From positions 2,773,001 through 2,837,000 of the forward strand of contig NZ_CP092418.1 of assembly GCF_023716485.1 (NCBI RefSeq): a stretch of DNA of 64,000 nucleotides, in the 5' to 3' direction. The notes under the pieces were generated by a model. It made no database searches. It saw only the letters and a program-made list of their open reading frames with translations, and was not told the origin of the DNA. Positions 9,797-19,955 of this stretch are shown piece after piece; the first letter of the stretch is position 1; each line of letters starts with the position of its first letter. The translations under genes and the position numbers were made by a program. The DNA is from Microbulbifer variabilis. Lineage in GTDB: Bacteria > Pseudomonadota > Gammaproteobacteria > Pseudomonadales > Cellvibrionaceae.

Positions 9797-9804
9797 CCTG
9801 CGGG

Positions 9805-9831
9805 AAAGGTGCAGGCTCACCTGCACCTTTT
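9805..9831 (+). terminator. Stem-loop terminator after rmf
   Basis: A perfect 11-bp inverted repeat (AAAGGTGCAGG ... CCTGCACCTTT) with a 4-base loop begins 9 bases after the rmf stop. The T tract is short (TTT TA), so termination strength is uncertain; it could also stabilise the rmf mRNA 3' end. Confidence 0.65.
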
Positions 9832-9934
9832 ACACGACCACCACCAGGCTGCACCTGCATCCCTCTGAACCCGTTCGACGTAAAGATGAATTCAACATCT
9901 CAATCTAGTTTAATCGGACCAGGCAATACTGGCG

Positions 9935-10972
9935 CTATTCACCAGCTGAGCGACGACGCTCCATAGCTATAGACTCCACCGCTTCGCGAACAAGCTGCGG
10001 TCCCCGGTATATAAACCCGGTATAAACCTGTACGGCAGTTGCCCCTGCGCGAATTTTTTCTGCTGCACTGTCACCGTCGAAGATACCCCCAACACCAATA
10101 ATAGGGATCTGCTTGTCCAGAGCCTTCGACAGCTGCGCAATAACCTCAGTGGAGCGGTGCTGCAGAGGCTTACCGCTCAGCCCACCCTGCTCGTTACCAT
10201 GGGGCAGATTAGCCACAGATGACTTATCAATGGTGGTATTAGTGGCAATGACGCCATCAATACCGTATTCGCACAGAGCCTCGGCGATCTGCTCTATGGC
10301 ATCCCTTTCCATATCTGGCGCGATTTTTACCGCAACGGGCACGTAGCGATCGCTCTTTTGGGCCAGTTCCGCCTGCTTCTCCTTGATACTTCCCAGCAGC
10401 CTGTTGAGGCTCTCACCAAACTGCAGGTCCCGCAGCCCCTTGGTGTTCGGCGAAGAAACATTGGCGGTGATGTAATCCGCATAGGGATACACCTTTTCCA
10501 TACAGAGCCGGTAATCATCCGCCGCCTTTTCTACCGGAGTGTCGAAGTTTTTACCAACATTGATTCCCAAAACACCCTTGTAACGGCGGTGCTTCACTCT
10601 GTCGATTAAGTAGTCAACACCCTGGTTGTTAAACCCCATACGGTTGATAATGGCACCCGCCTCTTCCACACGGAACAGTCGTGGCAACGGGTTACCCGGC
10701 TGTGGGCGTGGGGTCACGGTGCCAACTTCAACAAAACCGAAACCCAAAGCACCCAAACCGTTAAAAGCCTGGGCATTCTTATCCAGTCCTGCAGCCAGAC
10801 CAACAGGGTTAGGTAGGGTCAACCCCATCAGCTCTACCGGGTCGTGAGCGACTGCCTGTTTGAAAAAAGACATCAGGCCAAGGCGCTCAACGGCACCAAT
10901 TGCATCCAGAGAGAGGTGGTGAGCCCGCTCGGGATCGAGCGCAAACAGAGCTTTACGCAGAGTTGAATACAT
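9935..10972 (-). CDS. pyrD: Dihydroorotate dehydrogenase (quinone), class 2
   Basis: Membrane-associated FMN enzyme of pyrimidine synthesis that oxidises dihydroorotate to orotate and passes electrons to quinone. Its 345 residues include the amphipathic N-terminal helix (YSTLRKALFALDPERAHHL) typical of class 2, GLAAGLDKNA, NVSSPNTKGLRDLQ with the catalytic Ser, VKIAPDM, ATNTT and the FMN-binding IIGVGGI. ATG at 10972 follows a GGAAAGG-like ribosome-binding site. Nothing is unusual about length or motifs. Confidence 0.96.
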   Translation of the reverse strand: MYSTLRKALFALDPERAHHLSLDAIGAVERLGLMSFFKQAVAHDPVELMGLTLPNPVGLAAGLDKNAQAFNGLGALGFGFVEVGTVTPRPQPGNPLPRLFRVEEAGAIINRMGFNNQGVDYLIDRVKHRRYKGVLGINVGKNFDTPVEKAADDYRLCMEKVYPYADYITANVSSPNTKGLRDLQFGESLNRLLGSIKEKQAELAQKSDRYVPVAVKIAPDMERDAIEQIAEALCEYGIDGVIATNTTIDKSSVANLPHGNEQGGLSGKPLQHRSTEVIAQLSKALDKQIPIIGVGGIFDGDSAAEKIRAGATAVQVYTGFIYRGPQLVREAVESIAMERRRSAGE

Positions 10973-11102
10973 ACCTTTCCTTACGTGGGGACTGAACCCG
11001 TCCGCCAGGAGTCAACGAACGGAGATAGAATTTCATTGCCACCCGTGAAATAGCGCCGAGGAGAACTAACCTCCTAGCGCAATTTCCCGAACTCACTTCG
11101 GC

Positions 11103-14100
11103 CTACTCAGCCAGGGTTTCGCGGTCTGCAGTTGCATGGGCAAGGTACATCAACTCGCGCAGCGCTACTGTAAACATCGCAAAATCACCGACGGCAGCTG
11201 CCTTCAGCTCGGCAATCATGTTGTGCCAACGCTGAATAGCCGGCGCCATAATAGCGCCCCAGCGCAACATTGCACTATCTACTTCCAATTTCTCCACAGT
11301 GGCAAGGCGCAGGATATTCACTGCCAGGGTGGCGAGCTGGCTGTCTAAGTCATCCATACTCGTTTCGCGAGCCTGGGCTTGCCAGAAGCTGTCCACCGGT
11401 AGATCGACAATCAAATTGCCAAACCAGTGTAGGTTCAACTCGTCAGAGAGACTGAAATAGACTTTGGCCACCTCTTCTACAGGACGGTCACTGGCATAAG
11501 CAGATTCGGAAATGCCCAGTGCCGAATAAAGGTAGGTCGGGGATGCTGATAGCAGGGCAATCTCCTCTGGCAGCCCCGCCTCCAATAATTTTTGATAGCG
11601 CTGTTCCCACTCACCCAGCGGGGCACCACTCAGGACTTTTGGCAAGGCCTTGATCACTCTCTGCACCTGTGACTGGAACAGTGCGCAGTTCTGCCCCGGC
11701 TCCAGATCACTGCGACGATTGCGCAGGAACCAGCGGGTGGCACGGCGGACCCGACCGATCATGGAGTTGAGCAACTCGGTCTGCAGCTCGGCCGGTACTT
11801 TGTAGTCCAATTCAGCCAGTTGCTGCTGGAATTCCACCATCTTATAAACATCGCGGGCACTGATATAAGCCGCAGCGACATCATTGACATCTGCGCCTGT
11901 TGCCGTGCTGATGCGGTTGTAGAAGGTGATTCCCATGCTGTTCACCATTTCGTTGGCCACCTGGGTGGAAACGATCTGGCGCAGTAGGGGGTGCTCGTAA
12001 ACCTGGCCCTTATAACGCTCCACCAATGCCGAAGGAAAAGCGGATTCCGCGGCTTCACGCACCCGGGGGTTATCCGTGATTTCCGCCTCTTGAAGCTCCT
12101 CTTTTAACTTCACCTTCACATAAGAAATCAAAACGGAAAGTTCCGGCCGGGTCAGGGTCTGCCCCTTATGTACCCGATCGGAAATCTGCTCGTTATCGGG
12201 GATAAACTCCAGAGCCCGATTCAGTCGACCGTCATCTTCCAGGGTATTAATAGTGCGGCGGTATTCGTCAAGGCGTTTGGAAACCTGGTATTCCGCCACA
12301 CTCAATGCACGAGTTTGATCATAGTTATTGTGCAGCACCAGATCACTCACGGAGTCTGTCATACCATGCAGCAGCTCATTGCGCTGCTTCTCGGTCAAGT
12401 CACCGTTGGCAACAACTTTATCGAGGAGAATCTTGATATTCACCTCATGGTCGGAACAGTCCACTCCTGCCGCGTTATCGATAAAGTCGGTGTTACAGCG
12501 GCCGCCATTGAGGGCAAATTCGATACGTCCTTGTTGGGTCATACCAAGGTTGCCACCCTCACCAAAAACTTTGGCACGCAACTCAGCACCATTAACCCGC
12601 AGATGGTCGTTGGATTTGTCACCCACCTCACTGTCAGATTCAGTCCCGGCTTTTACATAAGTACCAATGCCACCATTCCAGATTAAATCAACCGGCGCAC
12701 GCAGCAGTGCGCTGATTAATTCGTTTGGCGTGAGTCGGTCTTCTTTGATATCGAAGGCTTCTTTCATTTCAGGTGTGATGCTAATTGCCTTCACCCGGCG
12801 CTCAAAAACACCGCCCCCTTTGGAAATGAGAGTGCGATCGTAATCCCTCCAGCTGGAGCGAGGCAGCTCAAACAGGCGCTTGCGTTCTTCAAAGCTAGCC
12901 GCTGCATCAGGGCTTGGGTCGATAAAAATATGCATGTGGTTGAAGGCAGCCTTCAACTGAATATGCTCAGATAGCAACATACCGTTGCCAAAGACATCCC
13001 CACCCATGTCGCCAATACCGATGACAGAGAAGTCCTCTTTCTGAACATCCACCCCCATCTCGCGGAAGTGCCTCTGTACAGATACCCAGGCACCGCGCGC
13101 GGTGATTCCCATCTTCTTGTGGTCGTAACCCTGACTACCACCTGAGGCAAAGGCATCCCCCAGCCAAAAACCGTAGTCCTCAGCAATACCATTGGCGATA
13201 TCGGAAAAAGTCGCAGTTCCCTTATCTGCAGCCACTACCAGATAGGGGTCATCCTCATCCCTGCGCACCACTTGCTTAGGCGCTACTATCTCACCATTTT
13301 TCAGATTGTCGGTGATATCTAGTAAACCGCGAATAAAGGTTTTGTAACAGGAAATACCCTCTTCCAGCATGGCTTCACGACTGCCATCCACCGGAGGACG
13401 CCGCACAACGAAACCGCCCTTGGCTCCACTGGGGACAATAACGGCATTTTTTACAGCCTGGGCCTTCACCAACCCCAACACCTCGGTGCGGAAATCTTCT
13501 AAACGATCGGACCAACGCAAGCCGCCACGGGCTACCTTACTACCGCGCAGGTGAACACCTTCCACTCTGGGGGAGTAAACGAAGATTTCAAATTCCGGGC
13601 GAGGTTCGGGAATACCGGGAATATCCCGCGGGCTGAATTTAATAGAGATGTAGTCTTTAGGCTGTCCGTCAGCACCCGCCTGGAAGAAGTTGGTCCGCAA
13701 AGTAGCCAAGATCAATTCGAGATAACGACGCAGCACCAAGTCTTCGTTGAGATTTTCAACAGCATCCAAACCGTCATGAATCTTAGCGATTAATCGCTCA
13801 ACTCGTGTTTGCTCCTGCTTGCCACTGCTAAGACGCGGGTCAAACAATGCGCGGAACAAAGCCACTAGGTTGCGGGTAATTTCAACTTGATTGGCCAAAG
13901 TCGCAGCAATAAAGCTCTGGCTAGCGCTAGATTTTGTTTGTTTCAAATAGCGGGCGTAGGCACGCAACATAGAAACCTCTCGCCAATTCAGGCGAGCCGC
14001 CAGCACCAGGCGGTTAAAAGCATCACTTTCCGCAGTGTGATTCCAAATAGCAGCGAACGCATCCTGGAACAGCCCGCGCGATGCTTGGGCATCAACTTTT

Positions 14101-16025
14101 GTTGGAAGGCCAAACTCCAGGTGGAACTCATGCATCCATACATCACTACTGCCACAAGGACGAATGGTGTATGGGAACTCCCCCATAACCCTAAGACCGA
14201 GATTTTCTAATACTGGGATCACATCGGAGAGGGTTAAGCCGCTACCCCAGTTAAACACCTTAAAGCGCAAGCTGCCCTGGGCCGCACCTACCGGCTGGTA
14301 GAAACTCATGGCCACCCGGTTGTTTTCGTTGAGATTCTGGATTGCTGCCACATCCTGTACAGCGATACGCGGCTCAAAATCCTCACGGTAACCAGCGGGA
14401 AAGGCACGACCAAAGATACGGAAAAGTCGGTTACCCTCTTCCTCTCCACTGCTTTCAACTAAGGATCTTTGAAAAACGTCTTCCCAGGAACGGGTAATAT
14501 CCACAATCTGCGCCTCCAACAGCGCTACATCTATATCGACAGGTTCATCGGGCGAGATGCGGAATACAAAATGCACACGCGCGAGAATGGATTCAGAAAA
14601 ATAAGTCGTAAAGTCTGATTCTTTGGCTTTAATTGCCTTGGAAATATGGGAGCAGATCAATTCACGTACGTTACTGTTGAATTGATCTCTAGGCACATAC
14701 ACAGTGGCCGTAACAAATTTTCCAAAAAGGTCTCTACGCATAAACAGGCGAACATGAGCACGCTCATTTAAACTGAGCACTCCCATCACCACTTTAAACA
14801 GGTCCTGACTACTACTTTGGAACAATTCATCGCGGGGGAAGGTATCCAAAATACGGCGCAACGCCTTGCCATCGTGGCCATAACCGGAAAGGCCACTGGA
14901 CTCGATAATGGAAGCCATCTTACGTCGGATAATTGGGATTTTGGCAGGACTCTCTGTGTACACTGGCGAGGTGTATAGCCCCATAAATGCCGACTCTCCA
15001 ATTACCTCACCCTCGGCGTTGTAGCGTTTGATCATCACATAATCTGAGTAGGCGCTGCGATGCACACGGGATTTCACTGAGGATTTGGCAAAAGTCAGAT
15101 AGTTGGGGCCCTGGTAAAAGCGCTGCTTACCCTCGCTAAAGGCGGCTTCGAGCATTGGTGCTGCAGACTCTTCCAGTTTTTTGAAAATACCCAGGCGGCG
15201 ATCTTCCACCTCACTAAGAATTTTCTTGTCATCAACCTGACTGAACTCGTATTCCCGGTAGCCAAGGAAGGTAAAGTTACCATCGCGCATCCACTGCAGA
15301 AACGCACAGGCCTCGAGAAGATTGGTGTCGTCCTCCGAAACCCCAGCTTTCAGCTGCCCTTCCATACCCCCACAGGTCTCGAGCATCGGCGCATAATCAT
15401 CCACTACCAGCTCTACATCACCTAGAACATCTTTCAGCGCCGCACTGAGTTCCGAGGCAAACTTGGCGGAAGTGTCATGGTTGACCTCAATATAAATGAG
15501 GGCCTCACTGACCAGCTTCGATCCCTTGGCGGGCTTATGATCCTTGGCCGTAACATGGTCGAAAGATAGATTTGGAATTTCATCCCGTGGAGGCAGTAGG
15601 TGTTTTAATTTGCCACTGGCACTGCGCTCTAGTTTTAACACCGTACTCTTAATGGAATGAATAACCGTGTTTCTCTGGTTGACCTCCATACGCACCGAGT
15701 CCACCAGGAAAGGCATATCTCGCACCAACAGCCCAATTACAGTGTGCGAGCATTCCCAGCCATCGTCTTCCAGGCGTGGATTGAAGATCCGTACCTTCGG
15801 CAGGCCGTCAGAACGTTGTTGGATAAAGTTCCACCAGGTGTAGATACAACCGTAGATATCTACCAGGCGTCGGCCCTGCAGGTCTTCCAGCGGGTACTGG
15901 TGCAGGAACTGCTGCGCAAAAGCCACTACTGGTTCTGCATCAGATGCCAACTTGTCGCGAATCAGCTCACAAATCTGTGCTACCAATTCTTCACGGCTTT
16001 CGGTAATCACCGTCGCCATATTCAC
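11103..16025 (-). CDS. gdhB: NAD-specific glutamate dehydrogenase, large (~180 kDa) type
   Basis: Catabolic enzyme converting glutamate, NAD+ and water to 2-oxoglutarate, ammonia and NADH. Its 1,640 residues match the large-type NAD-GDH family. The long N-terminal half is ACT-like and helical. The central catalytic core includes RGGLRWSDRLEDFRTEVLGL and IVPSGAKGGFV, followed by the Rossmann segment (GIGDMGGDVFGNGMLLS) and GEGGNLGMTQQGR. GTG at 16025 sits 6 bases after a GGGAGG ribosome-binding site; an ATG two codons later is the alternative. It is divergent from the moxR operon. The symbol gdhB follows pseudomonad usage. Confidence 0.95.
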   Translation of the reverse strand: MNMATVITESREELVAQICELIRDKLASDAEPVVAFAQQFLHQYPLEDLQGRRLVDIYGCIYTWWNFIQQRSDGLPKVRIFNPRLEDDGWECSHTVIGLLVRDMPFLVDSVRMEVNQRNTVIHSIKSTVLKLERSASGKLKHLLPPRDEIPNLSFDHVTAKDHKPAKGSKLVSEALIYIEVNHDTSAKFASELSAALKDVLGDVELVVDDYAPMLETCGGMEGQLKAGVSEDDTNLLEACAFLQWMRDGNFTFLGYREYEFSQVDDKKILSEVEDRRLGIFKKLEESAAPMLEAAFSEGKQRFYQGPNYLTFAKSSVKSRVHRSAYSDYVMIKRYNAEGEVIGESAFMGLYTSPVYTESPAKIPIIRRKMASIIESSGLSGYGHDGKALRRILDTFPRDELFQSSSQDLFKVVMGVLSLNERAHVRLFMRRDLFGKFVTATVYVPRDQFNSNVRELICSHISKAIKAKESDFTTYFSESILARVHFVFRISPDEPVDIDVALLEAQIVDITRSWEDVFQRSLVESSGEEEGNRLFRIFGRAFPAGYREDFEPRIAVQDVAAIQNLNENNRVAMSFYQPVGAAQGSLRFKVFNWGSGLTLSDVIPVLENLGLRVMGEFPYTIRPCGSSDVWMHEFHLEFGLPTKVDAQASRGLFQDAFAAIWNHTAESDAFNRLVLAARLNWREVSMLRAYARYLKQTKSSASQSFIAATLANQVEITRNLVALFRALFDPRLSSGKQEQTRVERLIAKIHDGLDAVENLNEDLVLRRYLELILATLRTNFFQAGADGQPKDYISIKFSPRDIPGIPEPRPEFEIFVYSPRVEGVHLRGSKVARGGLRWSDRLEDFRTEVLGLVKAQAVKNAVIVPSGAKGGFVVRRPPVDGSREAMLEEGISCYKTFIRGLLDITDNLKNGEIVAPKQVVRRDEDDPYLVVAADKGTATFSDIANGIAEDYGFWLGDAFASGGSQGYDHKKMGITARGAWVSVQRHFREMGVDVQKEDFSVIGIGDMGGDVFGNGMLLSEHIQLKAAFNHMHIFIDPSPDAAASFEERKRLFELPRSSWRDYDRTLISKGGGVFERRVKAISITPEMKEAFDIKEDRLTPNELISALLRAPVDLIWNGGIGTYVKAGTESDSEVGDKSNDHLRVNGAELRAKVFGEGGNLGMTQQGRIEFALNGGRCNTDFIDNAAGVDCSDHEVNIKILLDKVVANGDLTEKQRNELLHGMTDSVSDLVLHNNYDQTRALSVAEYQVSKRLDEYRRTINTLEDDGRLNRALEFIPDNEQISDRVHKGQTLTRPELSVLISYVKVKLKEELQEAEITDNPRVREAAESAFPSALVERYKGQVYEHPLLRQIVSTQVANEMVNSMGITFYNRISTATGADVNDVAAAYISARDVYKMVEFQQQLAELDYKVPAELQTELLNSMIGRVRRATRWFLRNRRSDLEPGQNCALFQSQVQRVIKALPKVLSGAPLGEWEQRYQKLLEAGLPEEIALLSASPTYLYSALGISESAYASDRPVEEVAKVYFSLSDELNLHWFGNLIVDLPVDSFWQAQARETSMDDLDSQLATLAVNILRLATVEKLEVDSAMLRWGAIMAPAIQRWHNMIAELKAAAVGDFAMFTVALRELMYLAHATADRETLAE

Positions 16026-16153
16026 GGGGAACCTCCCAATCTCATTTTTGTCACATCGAATCCAATGACTGTAGATCCGAAAAGATCGTCATCTCATCCC
16101 TGAAGTGCTGCAGGGACGAGTCCTAAAAATTAAACTTTCACGTAACCTTGTAA

Positions 16154-16169
16154 GTGGCACTGGTGCCAC
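16154..16169. promoter_or_regulatory. Perfect palindrome in the gdh/moxR divergent region
   Basis: GTGGCAC-TG-GTGCCAC is a perfect 7-bp dyad with a 2-base centre, about 130 bases upstream of gdh and 165 upstream of moxR. Its position suits an operator for a dimeric regulator, but no regulator is identified and chance cannot be excluded. Confidence 0.35.
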
Positions 16170-16334
16170 CGAAAAAATGTCGCCTAAAAAGTGGGCTTGG
16201 GCGCGGTGGTTGCCTCTTCCTCTGGTGCCGTTAAAATCAACAGGCCCCACCGCTTTGGCGGCGACTATATATAAAAGATGGTAGATAGCCACCCGAATGA
16301 ATAGGGCGGGTACATTTGTAGAAGAAGAGACGCT

Positions 16335-17306
16335 ATGGAAGCAAACCGGAATAACAGAGATCACATCATCGCACTGGGCGACTGGCTTAAAGAGCAGATC
16401 ATAGGCCAGGAAACGCTGGTTAATCGCATTCTTATCGCTCTGCTTGCCGATGGACACCTGCTTGTCGAGGGGGCGCCAGGCCTGGCCAAAACCAAGGCGA
16501 TTAAAACACTGGGCGAAGCTATTGAGGGTGACTTCCATCGAGTTCAATTCACGCCAGACTTACTGCCGGCTGATATTACCGGTACCGACATTTACCGGCC
16601 GGAAACCGGAGAGTTCCATTTTCAACCGGGACCAGTATTTCACAACTTGATCCTGGCGGATGAGATAAACCGCGCGCCGGCCAAAGTACAGTCGGCGCTG
16701 CTTGAGGCTATGGCTGAGCGACAAATTAGTGTGGGTCGAAAAACCTATCCGCTGCCGCAATTATTTTTAGTGATGGCCACTCAAAACCCCATTGAACAAG
16801 AGGGGACTTATCCTCTGCCCGAGGCTCAACTGGATAGGTTCCTCATGCAAGTGAATCTTGCCTATCCCGATGCCGAGGCGGAAGCAAAAATCCTGCGCCT
16901 GGCCAGATCCGAGGCCACCCTTGGCGAAAATCGCCCTACCGAAATCATTAGTCAGGAGACCATTTTTCAGGCTCGCAACCAGATTCTGGAAATGCAGATG
17001 GTCGAAGCCGTGGAAACCTATACTGTCCAACTTGTCATTGCTACGCGCGAGCCGGCGAAGTATGACAGCGAGCTGGCATCATGGCTAGATTTTGGTGCAA
17101 GCCCAAGGGCAACAATTGCACTCGACCGCTGCGCCCGTGCACGCGCATGGTTAGATGGCCGCGATTTTGTAACGCCCGATGATGTCATGGATGTAGCCCC
17201 GGATATTTTACGCCATCGCTTGCTACTCAGCTTTGAAGCCGAAGCCGCAGGTATCACTACCGACCAGGTTATTCATCGCCTGCTGCAACAGGTACCGGCT
17301 ATCTGA
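16335..17306 (+). CDS. MoxR-family AAA+ ATPase
   Basis: Cytoplasmic AAA+ chaperone-like ATPase of 323 residues that usually works with VWA-domain proteins. Walker A is GAPGLAKTK, Walker B is ILADEINRAP, followed by the arginine-rich sensor region ATQNPIEQEGTYPLPEAQLDRFL. It is first in a six-gene operon (moxR, DUF58, DUF4381, two VWA proteins, BatD). Its TGA overlaps the next ATG (TGATG), so translation is coupled. In related operons the system supports envelope integrity or stress tolerance; the exact role here is unknown. Confidence 0.94.
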   Translation: MEANRNNRDHIIALGDWLKEQIIGQETLVNRILIALLADGHLLVEGAPGLAKTKAIKTLGEAIEGDFHRVQFTPDLLPADITGTDIYRPETGEFHFQPGPVFHNLILADEINRAPAKVQSALLEAMAERQISVGRKTYPLPQLFLVMATQNPIEQEGTYPLPEAQLDRFLMQVNLAYPDAEAEAKILRLARSEATLGENRPTEIISQETIFQARNQILEMQMVEAVETYTVQLVIATREPAKYDSELASWLDFGASPRATIALDRCARARAWLDGRDFVTPDDVMDVAPDILRHRLLLSFEAEAAGITTDQVIHRLLQQVPAI

Positions 17307-18277
17307 TGCACACAGCAACACCTCCTTCAGATTTGGACCTGCGCGGCGCCTATCCGGAAGTCAACTCACTCGTACAAATGCGCTATGTCGCACGTCAGCT
17401 ACAACTCTTTAAACCGCGCCTGGTACGTAGCGACCAGGCTGGTGGCCTTCTTACCCGCTACCGTGGGCGAGGTATGAATTTCGAAGAGGTACGAGATTAC
17501 CAGGCCGGCGATGATGTGCGCTCAATTGATTGGCGTGTTACCGCCCGCACCGGCACTACCCACACCAAGTTGTATCAAGAGGAGCGGGAGAGACCCATTG
17601 TTATCCTGCTCGATTTGCGCTCACCGATGTTTTTTGGCAGCCATCGCGCCTTCAAATCTGTAGCAGCGAGCGGTATTGCCGCAGCGCTGGGCTGGGCTGG
17701 GCTGCAACATAGCGATCGCATTGGTGCCCTGCTCTTCTCGGATAACGACATCGATACAGTGCGCCCGAAACGCAGCCACCATGCCGTATTAGCGATGATT
17801 CACAGCGCGGTGGACAGAGCATCTAAATTACAGAGCCCTATCGCCGAAAATGGCAGCCAATCCATGCAGACTCTGCTGGAGGAAGCCCGCCGTATCGCTC
17901 GCCCCGGCAGTGCACTTTTTCTTATAAGTGATTGCCATGACCTCAATCAGGATTGCTCACAATCATTATATTTGCTGTCGAGACATGCGGATTTACAGGT
18001 ACTGCGAATCACCGATCCGCTGGAACAGCATTTACCCGATCAGTCCCTGACAATTTCTGATGGCCGCCAGCGCACATTTTTGTACGCAGGCAACCGCCCC
18101 CTGCGTGAACATTTTGCAGAGAAGCAGGCCCAGGCCCGCGCCGATGTTGAACAATTATGCCGGAGGCACCGACTTCCGCTTTTGGATTTTGACAATACAA
18201 AACCCATTGTTGGGGAATTAATGTCTTTTTACGGTTCACGCCAGCAAAACGGTTGGCATAAAAATAAAAGGCAGTAG
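17306..18277 (+). CDS. DUF58 domain protein of the moxR-bat operon
   Basis: A 323-residue DUF58 protein, a VWA-like fold. The family signature is clear: RYRGRGMNFEEVRDYQAGDDVRSIDW around residues 50-75, then HTKLYQEERERPIVILLD. No signal peptide or long hydrophobic segment is evident, so it probably acts at the cytoplasmic side with MoxR. The start overlaps the moxR stop. It ends TAG two bases before the GTG at 18280, which opens a different frame from the next gene (see DUF4381). Confidence 0.92.
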   Translation: MHTATPPSDLDLRGAYPEVNSLVQMRYVARQLQLFKPRLVRSDQAGGLLTRYRGRGMNFEEVRDYQAGDDVRSIDWRVTARTGTTHTKLYQEERERPIVILLDLRSPMFFGSHRAFKSVAASGIAAALGWAGLQHSDRIGALLFSDNDIDTVRPKRSHHAVLAMIHSAVDRASKLQSPIAENGSQSMQTLLEEARRIARPGSALFLISDCHDLNQDCSQSLYLLSRHADLQVLRITDPLEQHLPDQSLTISDGRQRTFLYAGNRPLREHFAEKQAQARADVEQLCRRHRLPLLDFDNTKPIVGELMSFYGSRQQNGWHKNKRQ

Positions 18278-18328
18278 CCGTGAGCGATAGACAGCACTCT
18301 ATATTTTCGCCAAGCAGGCTTTATGTAA

Positions 18329-18925
18329 TTGGAGCGATTAGCGCTACCAACAAAGTCATTCCAACGGAGGGGCAACTATGCTGAGAAAGCAGCAACTACA
18401 GCCCCCTCGCCTGAGGCCCAGGAATTACTGGCACAACTATACGATATCCAGGAACCAGCACCAGTAAGCTGGTGGCCACCTGCCCCTGGCTGGTGGCTCC
18501 TAGCCCTATTAATCATGTTATCTCTGCTGGGAATTGCCCTATGGATCAGACATCAGCACAAACAAACTAAGCGCAACCGCTACAAGGTTAAAGCGGTTAA
18601 TTTATTGAATACGGTAGATATAAGCCGACCTGAGGCCACCGGGGAGATCAACGAAATTCTTAAGCGTGTTGCCGTGACCACTTATGGCAGAACCCGCTGT
18701 GGCAACCTCACCGGTAGTGCATGGTTAAGTTTTTTAGAACAGAGCGCTTCTCTGAAGTGTCCTGATGAGGCACGGACAGCATTGCTCGAGCAACTTTATC
18801 GCGGCACTTCCAAGCAAGAAAGCAGCCAGGCTTTTCAACAATACGCTATTCAGTGGGTCCTGCAGCATCAACTGTCGATGCAGGAACCTGAAAAACAAGT
18901 TAGTGAGGAACATGCCGGTGTTTGA
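18329..18925 (+). CDS. DUF4381 family membrane protein; start or reading frame uncertain
   Basis: Small Bat-operon protein. After a proline-rich segment (PAPVSWWPPAPGWWLLALL) a membrane helix follows, then a cytoplasmic helical domain, as in DUF4381. The 5' end is odd. In this frame the only start after the stop at 18326 is a TTG at 18329 without a ribosome-binding site. The best one (GGAGGGG, 18366-18372) precedes an ATG at 18378 in another frame, which stops soon after. One missing base near 18395 would join that ATG to the DUF4381 frame, so a frameshift or sequence error is possible. It overlaps the next gene by 14 bases. Confidence 0.8.
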   Translation: MERLALPTKSFQRRGNYAEKAATTAPSPEAQELLAQLYDIQEPAPVSWWPPAPGWWLLALLIMLSLLGIALWIRHQHKQTKRNRYKVKAVNLLNTVDISRPEATGEINEILKRVAVTTYGRTRCGNLTGSAWLSFLEQSASLKCPDEARTALLEQLYRGTSKQESSQAFQQYAIQWVLQHQLSMQEPEKQVSEEHAGV

Positions 18926-19955
18926 GTTTGCCTGGCCCTGGGTTTTCCTGCTCACCCCACTGCCGCTAATCGCGCGGTGGCTAATGCCCCGCTCAAAGCC
19001 ATTGAGCAGTGCCTTAAAAGTACCCTTTTACTCTGAACTCTCCCAACGCAGCGGTGGGGAGCAAAGCAACTATCTCAATTTATTATTACTCACACTGATT
19101 TGGTTACTGCTGATCAGCGCTGCCGCGCGGCCTCGCTGGTATGGGGAGCCGATCTCCCAAGCCAGCAGCGCAAGGGATCTATTGGTTGCCGTAGACATAT
19201 CCGGCAGTATGGAGACCCCCGATATGCTCCTTGGCGGGCGCCCGGCAATGCGTATTAATGCGGTCAAACAGGTAGTGGGAGACTTTGTCGAGCGACGCCA
19301 AGGCGACCGACTGGGCCTAGTGCTATTCGGCACCCGCGCCTACCTTCAAGCACCACTAACCTACGACCGGGAAACTGTAGGGACCCTATTGCGCGAAGCG
19401 CAAATCGGATTCGCCGGCCAGGGTACCGCTATAGGGGATGCTATAGGCCTCTCTGTTAAGCGCCTAACCCAGCGTCCAGCCGAGCAGCGCGTGCTAATCC
19501 TGCTCACCGACGGCGCCAATACTGCCGGCGAAGTCTCCCCACTGAAAGCCGCCGAACTTGCACAGCAAGCGGGCATTACGGTTTACACCATCGGTGTGGG
19601 TGCCGAAGAAATGGTTCAACCGGGCTTATTGGGCAGCCGCTACGGCAGCCGCAGAATTAACCCCTCCAGGGATCTCGACAGCAAGACCCTGCAGGCGATT
19701 GCCGATACAACGGGGGGGCGCTATTTCCGCGCTCATAACCCCCAGGAACTGGCAGAAATCTATTCGGAATTGGATGAACTGGAACCTGTGGAGCAGGAAG
19801 CAGAAAGCTACCGCCCACTGAGGTCCCTATTTGTATGGCCGCTTGGAGTAGCCCTACTCCTGTCTTCTATTTGGGCAGTGGCTCCTCTCACCACTAATTT
19901 CAGATATTCCGGCAACGGCAATAAACAAACCACTACCAACGGAGGCCAGGCATAG
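18912..19955 (+). CDS. batA: BatA-like VWA-domain membrane protein
   Basis: Aerotolerance-type VWA protein. I chose ATG at 18912 (MPVFEFAWPWVFLL) because the first hydrophobic segment follows directly, GTTAGTGAGGAAC precedes it, and upstream codons are out of family. Membrane helices flank a VWA domain whose MIDAS begins VAVDISGSMETPD, with later T and D residues (TDGANTAGE). The C-terminal helix is LFVWPLGVALLLSSI. It overlaps the end of the DUF4381 gene, and its TAG overlaps the GTG of the next gene (TAGTG). It likely forms a membrane complex with the following VWA protein and BatD. Confidence 0.92.
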   Translation: MPVFEFAWPWVFLLTPLPLIARWLMPRSKPLSSALKVPFYSELSQRSGGEQSNYLNLLLLTLIWLLLISAAARPRWYGEPISQASSARDLLVAVDISGSMETPDMLLGGRPAMRINAVKQVVGDFVERRQGDRLGLVLFGTRAYLQAPLTYDRETVGTLLREAQIGFAGQGTAIGDAIGLSVKRLTQRPAEQRVLILLTDGANTAGEVSPLKAAELAQQAGITVYTIGVGAEEMVQPGLLGSRYGSRRINPSRDLDSKTLQAIADTTGGRYFRAHNPQELAEIYSELDELEPVEQEAESYRPLRSLFVWPLGVALLLSSIWAVAPLTTNFRYSGNGNKQTTTNGGQA

